Positions 9,750 to 16,467 of a stretch of 64,000 nucleotides of DNA are shown piece after piece. The stretch is taken from positions 186,001 to 250,000 of the forward strand of contig NZ_VORT01000003.1 of the NCBI RefSeq assembly GCF_007997155.1, written 5' to 3'. Position 1 is the stretch's first letter; the number at the start of each line of letters is the position of its first letter. Under the pieces are notes generated by a model. It searched no databases, had not been told where the DNA came from, and saw nothing but the letters and a program-made list of their open reading frames with translations. Position numbers and translations under genes: made by a program. The stretch is from Aequorivita antarctica (GTDB taxonomy: Bacteria > Bacteroidota > Bacteroidia > Flavobacteriales > Flavobacteriaceae).

Positions 9750-10059
9750 TTCTTTTTAAAATATTGATAGGGTCATCAAATTCACCAATATCTTTAAATT
9801 TGAGCAAATCTGGATAAAAGGCCTTGGAAACAACTAAGTTTTTAATATCCTTTGTTTCCATATTTATTTGTTCTCTCAAAGAAAAGTCATTCAGAGATTT
9901 TATAAATTCTTTTCTATCAATTTCATTAAAATTTTCAGAAATCACTTCGAAGTAATCCTCATCATCACTAACAAGAATCTCAAAGTTTTTAGAAAACCAA
10001 TAAATAGTGTTTCTGATTGCTTCTATATTATAAATGCTTTTTTTTAATCTAATTACCAT
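9739..10059 (-). CDS. hxsD: His-Xaa-Ser system protein HxsD
   Basis: 106 residues from the ATG at 10059 (MVIRLKKSIYN...). A longer frame open to 10143 exists, but its extra N-terminus (Phe/Ser/Arg-rich) is only the out-of-frame reading of the hxsA repeat tract. The start chosen overlaps the hxsA stop by one base (TAATG). Small soluble protein with an N-terminal segment about a single residue-chain turning into tyrosine-rich helices (YNIEAIRNTIYWFSKNF), as in HxsD. The family's role is unproven; a precursor-recognition or chaperone function for the two radical SAM enzymes is a reasonable inference. Ends 11 bp inside hxsB. Confidence 0.85.
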   Translation of the reverse strand: MVIRLKKSIYNIEAIRNTIYWFSKNFEILVSDDEDYFEVISENFNEIDRKEFIKSLNDFSLREQINMETKDIKNLVVSKAFYPDLLKFKDIGEFDDPINILKRNGN

Positions 10060-10343
10060 TAAACAAAAGAAGAAGAAGAATGAGAAGCGTGAGAAGCGTG
10101 AGAAGAATGAGAGGAATGAGAGGAATGTGAAGTGTGAAAACAAGCAATACTCTCATCAATATTATTAAAGTTTACTTTTAAAGTAAATTCTTTTGCTCTA
10201 TTTTTATTTAAGTTTCTAACATCAATTGAGTGTGAATTATCGTCATCATTGTTGGTGTCAGAATTTATGTTTGCAACCGCATTAGATGCTATTGCACTTG
10301 AACCTAGAATTGAGCTTAAAGCTAAAAGTGCCTTTTTATTCAT
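10059..10343 (-). CDS. hxsA: His-Xaa-Ser repeat precursor protein HxsA-type
   Basis: 94 residues. Probable signal peptide (MNKKALLALSS...AVA, cleavage near residue 24), an acidic Asn/Asp stretch (25-38), a middle region (39-68) with the only Cys at 68, and a C-terminal tract of seven perfect HxS triplets from H70 to S90 (HTS, HSS x3, HAS x2, HSS), ending SSFV. This repeat defines the substrate of Hxs systems, thought to be modified by HxsB and HxsC. First gene of the cassette; no clear TAnnTTTG promoter is visible in the 170 bp upstream. The signal peptide implies that modification occurs before or during export. Confidence 0.92.
   Translation of the reverse strand: MNKKALLALSSILGSSAIASNAVANINSDTNNDDDNSHSIDVRNLNKNRAKEFTLKVNFNNIDESIACFHTSHSSHSSHSSHASHASHSSSSFV
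10081..10140 (-). repeat. 9-bp tandem codon repeat encoding His-Xaa-Ser
   Basis: The 3' end of hxsA is a run of near-identical 9-bp units (on the plus strand, units of the gagaagcgt / gagaggaat type) coding H-x-S. Such tandem DNA can change copy number by slippage, so the number of HxS triplets may vary between strains. Confidence 0.8.
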
Positions 10344-10516
10344 AATATTTACATTTAATTGGGTTTAAAAATACTAAATAATAGGGAAAGTTTAACACTT
10401 TGTGAAATAATAATTTATTTATTATAAATAACCAGAAGCTTTTGAGTTCAAATAGAATTAATAAAAATCCTTTTTAAAACCATAATATTTTAAATTAATT
10501 TCAGTAAATTAACACT

Positions 10517-10678
10517 ATGAAAGTAATAATTATTATAATAGTCTTAGTTGCTTTTACCTCTTGTGGTAAATCAAAAGTCCAAAAATGTATAGATTCCAAA
10601 GTGGAACAGGGTTGGTCTTATAGTGATGCTAAGGAGGGATGTGAGGAGGGTTATCACGATTCTATCATTAAAAAATAA
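10517..10678 (+). CDS. Small lipoprotein, 53 residues
   Basis: Short rightward gene: ATG at 10517, TAA at 10676. Hydrophobic Ile/Val-rich signal followed by a lipobox VAFTSC (Cys16), so a 38-residue mature lipoprotein. The mature part has two further Cys (CIDSKVEQGWSYSDAKEGC) and could form a disulfide loop. The motif EQGWSYSDAKEGC looks like the small repeat-type lipoproteins of Bacteroidota, but no family can be named. Opposite in direction to hxsA and to the M23 cluster. No obvious SD. Confidence 0.6.
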   Translation: MKVIIIIIVLVAFTSCGKSKVQKCIDSKVEQGWSYSDAKEGCEEGYHDSIIKK

Positions 10679-10682
10679 AAAG

Positions 10683-10806
10683 TTATTTTCGATTATCCTT
10701 AATGTATTCTGAGGGATTAAGATGTCCTTTTGTATTTGAAGAATAGTCTACATTAATGGGAGCCCAATTTCATTTCTCAGTTCAAAATGTAAATCCGCCA
10801 AGTATT
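10683..10806 (-). pseudogene. Decayed duplicate of the M23 peptidase 3' end
   Basis: This stretch closely matches the last 40 codons of the intact M23 lipoprotein gene at 11864-12412. Reading leftward it gives LADLHFELRNEIGLP, against LAHLHLELRDEIGLP in the intact copy, then one base is missing and the frame breaks; the DNA match resumes out of frame and ends with the same terminal codons (NRK-stop type). The first His of the HxH metal motif is Asp here. No upstream part of the gene is present, so this is a non-functional remnant. Confidence 0.8.
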
Positions 10807-10888
10807 ATTTCGTAGGGTTATTAATCCCAACATAAAAATTAAAATAATTTCCTAAGGACAAATAACACTGCTTGTTATTGGTTTTTTA

Positions 10889-11269
10889 TTATGGCAGTTT
10901 AAGTAACCATTCATTTAAAATATCAGCAATTTCATATTCTTCTTTTTCAATTGCTTTTTCTTTTAGGTTATTTAAATCAGCAATTATTTTTTCGTGATAC
11001 TCAAAATATCCGTATAAATCTCTGTTCTCAATAAAAAGATTGTAAATCCATTTCAAAACATTACTTTTTACTACAGAATTATTCCACTGTGTTCTGGCAG
11101 AATTCAGTTTATCGTGATTGTTATATTCAGAATAAACGTGAGAAATAAGCTCATTTCTTTGTTTCCAACCTAATTTTGTAGTGGCAGAATCATTTATCTT
11201 AATTTCATTCTCTAACCTAATAAATAACGCTACAAGTTTTTTTTGTATTTCTAAATCGGATTTATTCAT
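10889..11269 (-). CDS. Hypothetical protein, 126 residues
   Basis: Not recognised. Soluble, charged, largely helical by composition; Lys/Glu-rich end (LKEKAIEKEEYEIADILNEWL). Starts within an ATGA 4-bp overlap with the preceding gene, so the two are translationally coupled. It sits between the intact M23 peptidase gene and its decayed fragment. A partner or immunity role relative to its neighbour is only a guess from context. Confidence 0.6.
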   Translation of the reverse strand: MNKSDLEIQKKLVALFIRLENEIKINDSATTKLGWKQRNELISHVYSEYNNHDKLNSARTQWNNSVVKSNVLKWIYNLFIENRDLYGYFEYHEKIIADLNNLKEKAIEKEEYEIADILNEWLLKLP

Positions 11270-11820
11270 AGTTTTGTATAGTTGTCCTTTTTAAATATTT
11301 TTATAATCTCAGCCATCTCTTTTACTAAGCTATCATATCTATATTCTTCTATGTAAACTGCTTCAAGTGTGTCATCACCATCTAAAAATTGGATAGCTGA
11401 ACCATCCTCAAATTCCAGTGCTATTATAGAGCCATCGACACTTTCTATTCTTTGTGAAATTTCATCTTCAAGATTTTTCCAATCTAAATCTAGTTCTTCG
11501 AAATCAATTAACTCATCATAAAACCATTTTGATATAAAGTCACTTATAATAGTGTTGTTTTTACAAAATATGCGAGAAATTATTGTGCCATTATAACTCT
11601 CAAGGCCATCTTTTGATTCACGATATTTCAAAAAAAGAAAATGGAGAGTCTGCATTTGTGAAGTTATATCCTCCTCTAAAAATCTAGCAAACCATTCATC
11701 ATAAGTTTTGTCATCACCCCAATGTATACAAAGCGTGTTATAATCCTTTTGAAAAAACTCCAAATCAACATATCTTTCAAAATCCCTATCAGAAGAATCT
11801 CTATACAGTATTACTCTCAT
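11266..11820 (-). CDS. Hypothetical protein, 184 residues
   Basis: Not recognised. Soluble and strongly acidic, rich in Asp/Glu and aromatic residues; no signal peptide, membrane helix or obvious catalytic motif. Overlaps the next gene by 4 bp and begins 43 bp after the M23 lipoprotein stop, so it probably belongs to the same leftward transcript. The acidic, cytoplasmic-type sequence is compatible with an immunity-like or regulatory protein, without proof. Confidence 0.6.
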   Translation of the reverse strand: MRVILYRDSSDRDFERYVDLEFFQKDYNTLCIHWGDDKTYDEWFARFLEEDITSQMQTLHFLFLKYRESKDGLESYNGTIISRIFCKNNTIISDFISKWFYDELIDFEELDLDWKNLEDEISQRIESVDGSIIALEFEDGSAIQFLDGDDTLEAVYIEEYRYDSLVKEMAEIIKIFKKDNYTKL

Positions 11821-11863
11821 TTTGTTTAGTTTATATTAGTAATCTCACATTACTTATAAGATG

Positions 11864-12412
11864 TTATTTTCGATGATTTTTAATGTATTCAGATGGATTT
11901 AGATATCCTTTTGTATTAGAAGAATAGCCTACAAAAACAGGGAGCCCAATCTCATCTCTCAGTTCTAAATGTAAATGCGCCAAGTACTGACCATCATTAT
12001 TTCCAATTGAACCAATTTTCTGACCCTTTATAACGTAATCACCTTCTTTTACATTAATTGTATTACAATGTGCATAAACTGATTCAACTGAAGTTTTTTT
12101 GTCTATATAGTGAATAATTCTGATTACATTTCCCCAGCCCCATTTTTTATTTTCAGCAAAAACCACGTAACCATTAGCTATAGAATAAATCGGGTCACCT
12201 AAATCTGTATTACCGCCACCAATTCCATTCCAATCATCTCCAAGGTGATTATTCACAGTGAATTTTTGAGCATTGTAATAACCCTTAGCATCTGGCTTTC
12301 CAACAGGATAGTCAAATCCATCTGTGAAATTAATTTTTGTATAGTCGATATCCCTTTTATGTTCTTTACAACTAACTAAAACAAGAAGAACTATGATTAG
12401 TACTTTTTCCAT
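11864..12412 (-). CDS. M23-family peptidase lipoprotein
   Basis: 182 residues. Signal peptide with lipobox VLVSC (Cys15), then a compact LytM/peptidase M23 domain: HLGDD with H56 and D60 (HxxxD zinc ligands), YAHC with H115, and HLH with H146 and H148. Short G-rich loop GIGGGN at 63-68. Family role: zinc endopeptidase cutting peptidoglycan cross-bridges or peptide stems. All ligands are present, so activity is plausible, anchored in the envelope. The 3' end of this gene is duplicated in decayed form at 10683-10806. Confidence 0.88.
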   Translation of the reverse strand: MEKVLIIVLLVLVSCKEHKRDIDYTKINFTDGFDYPVGKPDAKGYYNAQKFTVNNHLGDDWNGIGGGNTDLGDPIYSIANGYVVFAENKKWGWGNVIRIIHYIDKKTSVESVYAHCNTINVKEGDYVIKGQKIGSIGNNDGQYLAHLHLELRDEIGLPVFVGYSSNTKGYLNPSEYIKNHRK

Positions 12413-12448
12413 ATGGTAATTTTTAATAAAGTTAATGGATAAATTTCT

Positions 12449-12844
12449 TTACATCATTTCCAAAGAATAAACATTGGAATTGTTTCTTTGAATGTCTTTA
12501 AAGAAGAATCCTCCAGTTTCAGGGATTTGCTCTATCAGGTCAAACTTTCTACACTCTTTTGGTAGATTTTCGAATACAAGAGTAAAGTCTAAGTCTTTAT
12601 ATGCTTTCAGCTCTGTCCATTGGGGATAAACAGCTATGTTGTCACTAAACAATAATTTACTCTTTGCACCAGTGTCCTTACACAAGAGAAAGACATTGTT
12701 CCATATCCTAACCTGAGTAGGATACATTCCTGAATAACAGTTAATATGGACAATGACTTGAGACTCTGTTTCTGTCTGAGTAGCTATCAGTTCCTTTAAT
12801 TCTTTTGCTATTTCTATTTCTGGTTGTTTTATTGTTGTGCTCAT
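12449..12844 (-). CDS. Hypothetical protein of the mobile-element block, 131 residues
   Basis: Not assigned to a family. Soluble; N-terminal helix (EIEIAKELKELIATQTETES), then alternating beta/alpha-like sequence with the phrase INCYSGMYPTQVRIWNNVFLL. Leftward, 36 bp before the M23 gene and 12 bp after the preceding small gene, so apparently part of a run of small genes downstream of the primase-like gene. Function unknown. Confidence 0.6.
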   Translation of the reverse strand: MSTTIKQPEIEIAKELKELIATQTETESQVIVHINCYSGMYPTQVRIWNNVFLLCKDTGAKSKLLFSDNIAVYPQWTELKAYKDLDFTLVFENLPKECRKFDLIEQIPETGGFFFKDIQRNNSNVYSLEMM

Positions 12845-12856
12845 TTTATTTTGATT

Positions 12857-13216
12857 TTAGTTGTATGTCATATTACTTAAAAATGATAACTCGGTGAATT
12901 GACCATCTATATAGTAGGCTATCTTCAGGCCAGCAACGTGGCCAGATAACATAGATTTTGCCAATATGCCAACCAATACAGGTTCCTTGCTATCTTGAAA
13001 ATATTTTTCTGGTTTAGGATGAATTCCGAATTGGCTGCCTATGAATAATGGGAAACGCTTCTCTTCGATGCGATGATATTCTGCTTCGTCAACAATATCG
13101 AAAAGGAATTCGGGAAACCTGAAGCAATGGTTTTGATGCTCCATTATTTTAAATCTTACATTGAGCCAGCATTTATCACGCTGCCTGTTGTATAACATTT
13201 TTGTGAAGTATGACAT
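12857..13216 (-). CDS. Hypothetical protein of the mobile-element block, 119 residues
   Basis: Not assigned. Contains a basic N-terminus (TKMLYNRQRDKCW), an aromatic-rich centre (HCFRFPEFLFDIVDEAEYH) and a C-terminal beta-like segment. No signal or membrane helix. The spacing of 12 bp to the next gene suggests one transcript. Size and context resemble small accessory genes carried with Bacteroidota integrative elements; this is inference. Confidence 0.55.
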   Translation of the reverse strand: MSYFTKMLYNRQRDKCWLNVRFKIMEHQNHCFRFPEFLFDIVDEAEYHRIEEKRFPLFIGSQFGIHPKPEKYFQDSKEPVLVGILAKSMLSGHVAGLKIAYYIDGQFTELSFLSNMTYN

Positions 13217-13271
13217 AATGAATAGTTTACTACTTAATTATTTACTGGAATTACTTTCAATTGGCAGTTAT

Positions 13272-13526
13272 TCATATCTCAAAGCAATCGCTAATCCTTA
13301 TAATACAATTATCCGTAAATTCTATAGGTGATTTGTTGAATCTTCTAATAAATGCCAAGCGCATAGCTAGCAATCGGAGTCCTTGGGCGTGTACGCCAAC
13401 TATTCCTAACTTAAGAGCACTTTTATAGCTCTCTATAAGTTCAGAATTGCTCATTTTCTCAAAACTTTCTAAAAACCCTGAAATTTCTTGGCTATCGCCC
13501 TGTCTTCGTGAATAATACTGTTGCAT
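13272..13526 (-). CDS. Hypothetical protein, 84 residues
   Basis: Small, basic-to-neutral helical protein (QEISGFLESFEKMSNSELIESYKSALKLGIVGVHAQGLRLLAMRLAFIRRF). No recognised domain. It lies just left of a long imperfect inverted-repeat region (13544-13675) and in the same direction as the primase-like gene. Confidence 0.55.
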   Translation of the reverse strand: MQQYYSRRQGDSQEISGFLESFEKMSNSELIESYKSALKLGIVGVHAQGLRLLAMRLAFIRRFNKSPIEFTDNCIIRISDCFEI

Positions 13527-13543
13527 AATAGATTTAAAAAGAT

Positions 13544-13675
13544 TAAATCATTACGACAGACAAATGAAGTTGTGGAGGATAACATACTTTTTCCTGTAAT
13601 CAGAACTCATTGTTTGGAGCACCTTCCCGTGTTATCGGAGGTTGCTGTCATACTTAAATGACTCGTAATGATTTA
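13544..13675. repeat. 13-bp perfect inverted repeat spanning 132 bp, nested second pair
   Basis: taaatcattacga at 13544-13556 is the exact reverse complement of tcgtaatgattta at 13663-13675. Inside it a second pair, gataaca (about 13579) and tgttatc (about 13630), is arranged the same way, and GACA/TGTC extends the outer arm. No gene lies between. The nested geometry suggests a folded RNA or a DNA site, such as a replication or transfer origin of the mobile element, placed directly downstream of its primase-like gene. Confidence 0.65.
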
Positions 13676-13691
13676 GTAAAGATAATAAAAT

Positions 13692-14918
13692 TTAAGCTGC
13701 TTTATCTAATTCTTTATCATCATTTTTCAGCTTACTGTTTAATGATGATATCCTTTCCTTGAAATGCTTATAATGCCTTTCAATAGTTTTAATGCACTTA
13801 CCTGTTTTCTCTTGGAGGGATTTTTGGGTTATTTTTCCAGATTCTTCGAAAGACCAATTATCTATAGCCTTTTCAATTTTAGCAATAGATTTTTTCATCC
13901 TTATACCTCCAATAATTTTACCTTTAATTCGGTTCTTTTGAATTTTTGATAAGCCTGCTTTAGGATTAAATACAAGTCTCCTCTCGTAATTTAGAATTGG
14001 AGTTTTCTCCTTTTCCCCATATTTATACTTAACTATTGTCATAATCTCCTCATCTTTAAGGGGTGGCTTACAATGGTCACGATTTATATTAATTATAAAT
14101 GAACAGAAATCATCAAAAGGCATTTCCAGATTAAGTGCAATTATCTGGTGAGCAAAAGAGCTCATATAAGTATTTCTACTCCCCCTATTAATTGATTTAG
14201 GAATAAATGCCTTAGCAAATAATTGTTTTTCTTCAAATACCACATAATCCTTGCCTTCAAAATCAATAGTATGGAGGTTATTGAACCTAATTACCCCCGT
14301 TGCATAAGCAACTCTTACTTCTCTCTTTTTAAATGCTAATGTAATGGGGGAATTATTATTACCTACTCTAGTAACCATATTTATTGTTGGCTTGAAGGTT
14401 ATTGAATCCTCATTATAAAATAAGTCAGGGTCATAACTGTGTATGTTAGGTTGAGAGGCCTTCTTTGCTCCAATATCACTCTCAATACCTAACAACTCTG
14501 ATACCTCCTTATAAACATATCTAAAATTATCTTTACTAAGGTTTTTCACCCTTACCAATATTCCTCTACCATAGTTTGATAATGACTTCCAGGTACAGAA
14601 AATATACGGGTTGGTTAAATCAATACTCACAATATTATCCAAGTCAATATATATGAAACCAGATGGAGCCTTGATGTTGTCATTTCTTCTCCAATCATAA
14701 AAACTGAAGTTTAGTGTAAAACAGGATATGCCTTCCTTAAGCTTTACGTATAACTCTTCTTCATCGTTTTTATATGCGTTTCTTGCCTTCTCAATGGCTA
14801 AAAGAACTTCCTTTTCAGGGCTTTTAACCATATCCATAAAAGTATAGACATCTATCTCATCCAGTACCTTAGGACTCTTCACGTTTTTAAATGTGTTTAT
14901 CATAGCCTTAGGATTCAA
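13692..14918 (-). CDS. BT4734/VirE-type primase-like protein of a mobile element
   Basis: 408 residues. The N-terminal half has the archaeo-eukaryotic primase-like layout of the BT4734/BF3469 (VirE N-terminal) family: GFIYIDLDNI with the acidic pair, then a Ser/Gly segment (SLSNYGRGILVRV) and a later conserved PNIHSYDPDLFYN. The middle resembles a PriCT-type helical domain (HQIIALNLEMPFDDF...CKPPLKDEEIMTIV). The C-terminus is basic and HTH-like (KITQKSLQEKTGKCIKTIERHYKHF). Such proteins are carried by Bacteroidota plasmids and integrative elements, probably for element replication. Overlaps the HTH gene by 11 bp. Confidence 0.8.
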   Translation of the reverse strand: MNPKAMINTFKNVKSPKVLDEIDVYTFMDMVKSPEKEVLLAIEKARNAYKNDEEELYVKLKEGISCFTLNFSFYDWRRNDNIKAPSGFIYIDLDNIVSIDLTNPYIFCTWKSLSNYGRGILVRVKNLSKDNFRYVYKEVSELLGIESDIGAKKASQPNIHSYDPDLFYNEDSITFKPTINMVTRVGNNNSPITLAFKKREVRVAYATGVIRFNNLHTIDFEGKDYVVFEEKQLFAKAFIPKSINRGSRNTYMSSFAHQIIALNLEMPFDDFCSFIININRDHCKPPLKDEEIMTIVKYKYGEKEKTPILNYERRLVFNPKAGLSKIQKNRIKGKIIGGIRMKKSIAKIEKAIDNWSFEESGKITQKSLQEKTGKCIKTIERHYKHFKERISSLNSKLKNDDKELDKAA

Positions 14919-15183
14919 TAGAGGTTAAACTTGCGACTATTTCACACTTCTTGTAATATACCCTTCGGCCTTTGTAATATGGCTTAATAAGCTTGCTCTT
15001 TGTCCAGTTATGAAGAGTTACAAGAGTTATGTTCAGAAACTTTGCAGTCTCTTTCCTTGATAACAATTCCACCTTGTCAATTACAGGTGTTTCGTTTTTC
15101 TCTGTCAGTATTTCTCTGAATTTTTGACAAAGCTTCGCCATAAACTCCTCCTCAGAGGAGCCTTCTAAATAAATATTTTTCAT
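14908..15183 (-). CDS. Excisionase/MerR-like helix-turn-helix protein
   Basis: 91 residues. After a helical N-terminus (EEEFMAKLCQKFREILTEK) comes a winged HTH of the HTH_17/excisionase kind: LLSRKETAKFLNITLVTLHNWTKSKLIKPYYKGRRVYYKKCEI read in pieces at 43-84. Such small proteins bind DNA next to element ends or control the element's operon. First gene of the leftward block, translationally coupled to the primase-like gene. Perfect inverted repeats lie immediately upstream and may be its operators. Confidence 0.85.
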   Translation of the reverse strand: MKNIYLEGSSEEEFMAKLCQKFREILTEKNETPVIDKVELLSRKETAKFLNITLVTLHNWTKSKLIKPYYKGRRVYYKKCEIVASLTSIES

Positions 15184-15200
15184 CTTTTTTACTTTTTATA

Positions 15201-15248
15201 TCTGAGCGGATTTGCTCAGAATATTTGATTTAGATTGTGCTGGCCAGC
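15201..15248. promoter_or_regulatory. Putative operators upstream of the HTH gene
   Basis: TCTGAGC at 15201-15207 pairs with GCTCAGA at 15214-15220, 18 bp before the HTH start codon; a second, perfect palindrome GCTGGCCAGC is at 15239-15248. Position and symmetry suit autoregulation by the HTH protein; binding is inferred. Confidence 0.4.
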
Positions 15249-15421
15249 TTAATCTTCTTCTACAAATTTAAGAGGTTTTTCGAAGACGTGGAAACACTTT
15301 AACTTACTATGAGTCAAGTGATTATATATGTTAATTTTGTTTTTTCGAAGGTGCTGTCGTTCTACTTTTATTAATTTTCTAAAAAACTGGAAATCAATCA
15401 TATATAAAAATTAATTTTCAC

Positions 15422-15452
15422 CTTAGCTAGGAAGAACTACAACCTAGCTAAG
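15422..15452. other. 10-bp stem hairpin
   Basis: CTTAGCTAGG at 15422-15431 and CCTAGCTAAG at 15443-15452 form a perfect stem with an 11-nt loop, followed rightward by acggtcttttta. It could end transcription or be a recombination site; the short T-run is weak for a terminator. Confidence 0.5.
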
Positions 15453-15605
15453 ACGGTCTTTTTAGGTTTAAAAATGTTAAAATAAATGAATAAAAAAATT
15501 AACATTCTTAAGCGAAAAAGACCAAAAACCGCCCTTTTTGCCATCCAGTAAAAGTGAAAAACTTATAGATTTCTTCTAGTTAATGAAAACAGAAAGAAAA
15601 AATGA

Positions 15606-15911
15606 ATGAATTTGGATATAAGGGATTGGACATTCGAAGGGGAAGAAATCTGGGATGCTATAAACGACAAAGATGTTAGCCCGTTAGCTGAAAAATTGGA
15701 ATGGTATACAATGTGCCAGAATGAAATTATTAAGTTCTATACAGATATTACTAAACCATCCAATCTAATAAAATATGGAGAAATTACAATTGAAGATATA
15801 ATAGGACAACCATATAATCAGGAGCCGATTCTATTTGACCCACCTCCTATTGACCAAGAATTTGGGATTAGAACTATTAATTCAATAAGACCTGTCAAAA
15901 ATAGAACATAG
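15606..15911 (+). CDS. Hypothetical protein, 101 residues
   Basis: Acidic, soluble, unrecognised (IRDWTFEGEEIWDAINDKDV at the start; Pro-rich segment FDPPPID near 79). An upstream in-frame alternative is absent; the A-rich leader fits Bacteroidota initiation. It is the only rightward gene in this part of the island, between the element control region and tRNA-Asp. Confidence 0.5.
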   Translation: MNLDIRDWTFEGEEIWDAINDKDVSPLAEKLEWYTMCQNEIIKFYTDITKPSNLIKYGEITIEDIIGQPYNQEPILFDPPPIDQEFGIRTINSIRPVKNRT

Positions 15912-16041
15912 AGGAGGAGTTAGAATCTAATAAAACTTGATTGTCTTTGTGAATACAAATTCCTCAAGAGATTCATATTATAAGGATTTGCTCAACGGGA
16001 ATACGATGGGAGAATTGTTGTATAAAGGAGATTTCCTGAAA

Positions 16042-16063
16042 ATTACCGCACGATTACCGCACG
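16042..16063. repeat. 11-bp perfect tandem duplication near tRNA-Asp
   Basis: attaccgcacg occurs twice in direct tandem (16042-16052, 16053-16063), about 105 bp from the 3' end of the tRNA. Short direct repeats beside a tRNA end are typical of integrase arm or excisionase sites, but this is suggestion only. Confidence 0.45.
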
Positions 16064-16168
16064 AATGCCCCAAAACAAAAAAAGCCTCTCCATTTAGGAA
16101 AAGCTTCTCATCGGTCTATTTCTAAACCACAAGCCACCTTTAAGTGACTCAACACAACATTTTAGTTG

Positions 16169-16242
16169 CGGTCTGGACGAGACTCGAACTCGCGACCCCC
16201 TGCGTGACAGGCAGGTATTCTAACCAACTGAACTACCAGACC
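16169..16242 (-). tRNA. tRNA-Asp (anticodon GTC)
   Basis: 74 nt, read leftward. Acceptor GGTCTGG pairs with CCAGACC; D arm GTTC...GAAT; anticodon stem CCTGC/GCAGG around loop CTGTCAC, giving anticodon GTC; T arm GCGAG TTCGAGT CTCGT; discriminator G. The 3' CCA is not encoded (next bases are CAA). It is the border between the accessory region (at its 3' side) and the core genome. Confidence 0.96.
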
Positions 16243-16270
16243 AAAGTTTTCAATCTACCTTTCGGCGGAC

Positions 16271-16286
16271 CCCAACAACAGTTGGG
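16271..16286. other. Small hairpin upstream of tRNA-Asp
   Basis: CCCAAC (16271-16276), loop aaca, GTTGGG (16281-16286). It lies in the 225-bp gap between tRNA-Asp and the DUF58 gene. No gene seen in this gap. Confidence 0.35.
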
Positions 16287-16467
16287 CATAGTGAAAATTT
16301 GTTACCATACATTTTGGGAATATTCCCTTGCCGTATTAAGCGGTGGCAAATATACCACTCCATTTCATTTCCGCAAACTATTTTTTAAAAAAAATGAATT
16401 AATTATTTTGTGCGATTTTTCAAAAATAATAACATAATTATTCCTCAGTAAAAACTGAAAACTTTAA

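Larger units (their letters stand above)
15184..15605. other. 422-bp intergenic region with several inverted repeats
   Basis: Between the divergent HTH gene and a small rightward gene. No convincing coding frame. It holds a 7-bp inverted repeat (15201-15220), a 10-bp palindrome GCTGGCCAGC (15239-15248), two copies of tttttcgaag, a 10-bp stem hairpin (15422-15452) and a GGTCTTTTT / AAAAAGACC pair (about 15455 and 15518). Very AT-rich. Likely the control region of the element and possibly close to its end. Confidence 0.6.

Noticed and set aside
10060-10143. Longer HxsD start at 10143
   Set aside because: The extra N-terminus is the hxsA repeat tract read in another frame; TAATG at 10059 gives the proper start.
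15937-16125. 62-residue rightward frame before tRNA-Asp
   Set aside because: No family, runs through the 11-bp tandem repeat and a hairpin-like stretch; not supported as a gene.
1-16168. Insertion sequence or transposase
   Set aside because: Looked for transposase motifs and terminal repeats; found none in this block.
16144-16437. Rightward 97-residue frame containing RLELATPCVTGRYSNQLNY
   Set aside because: It is the antisense reading of tRNA-Asp, a well-known false protein.
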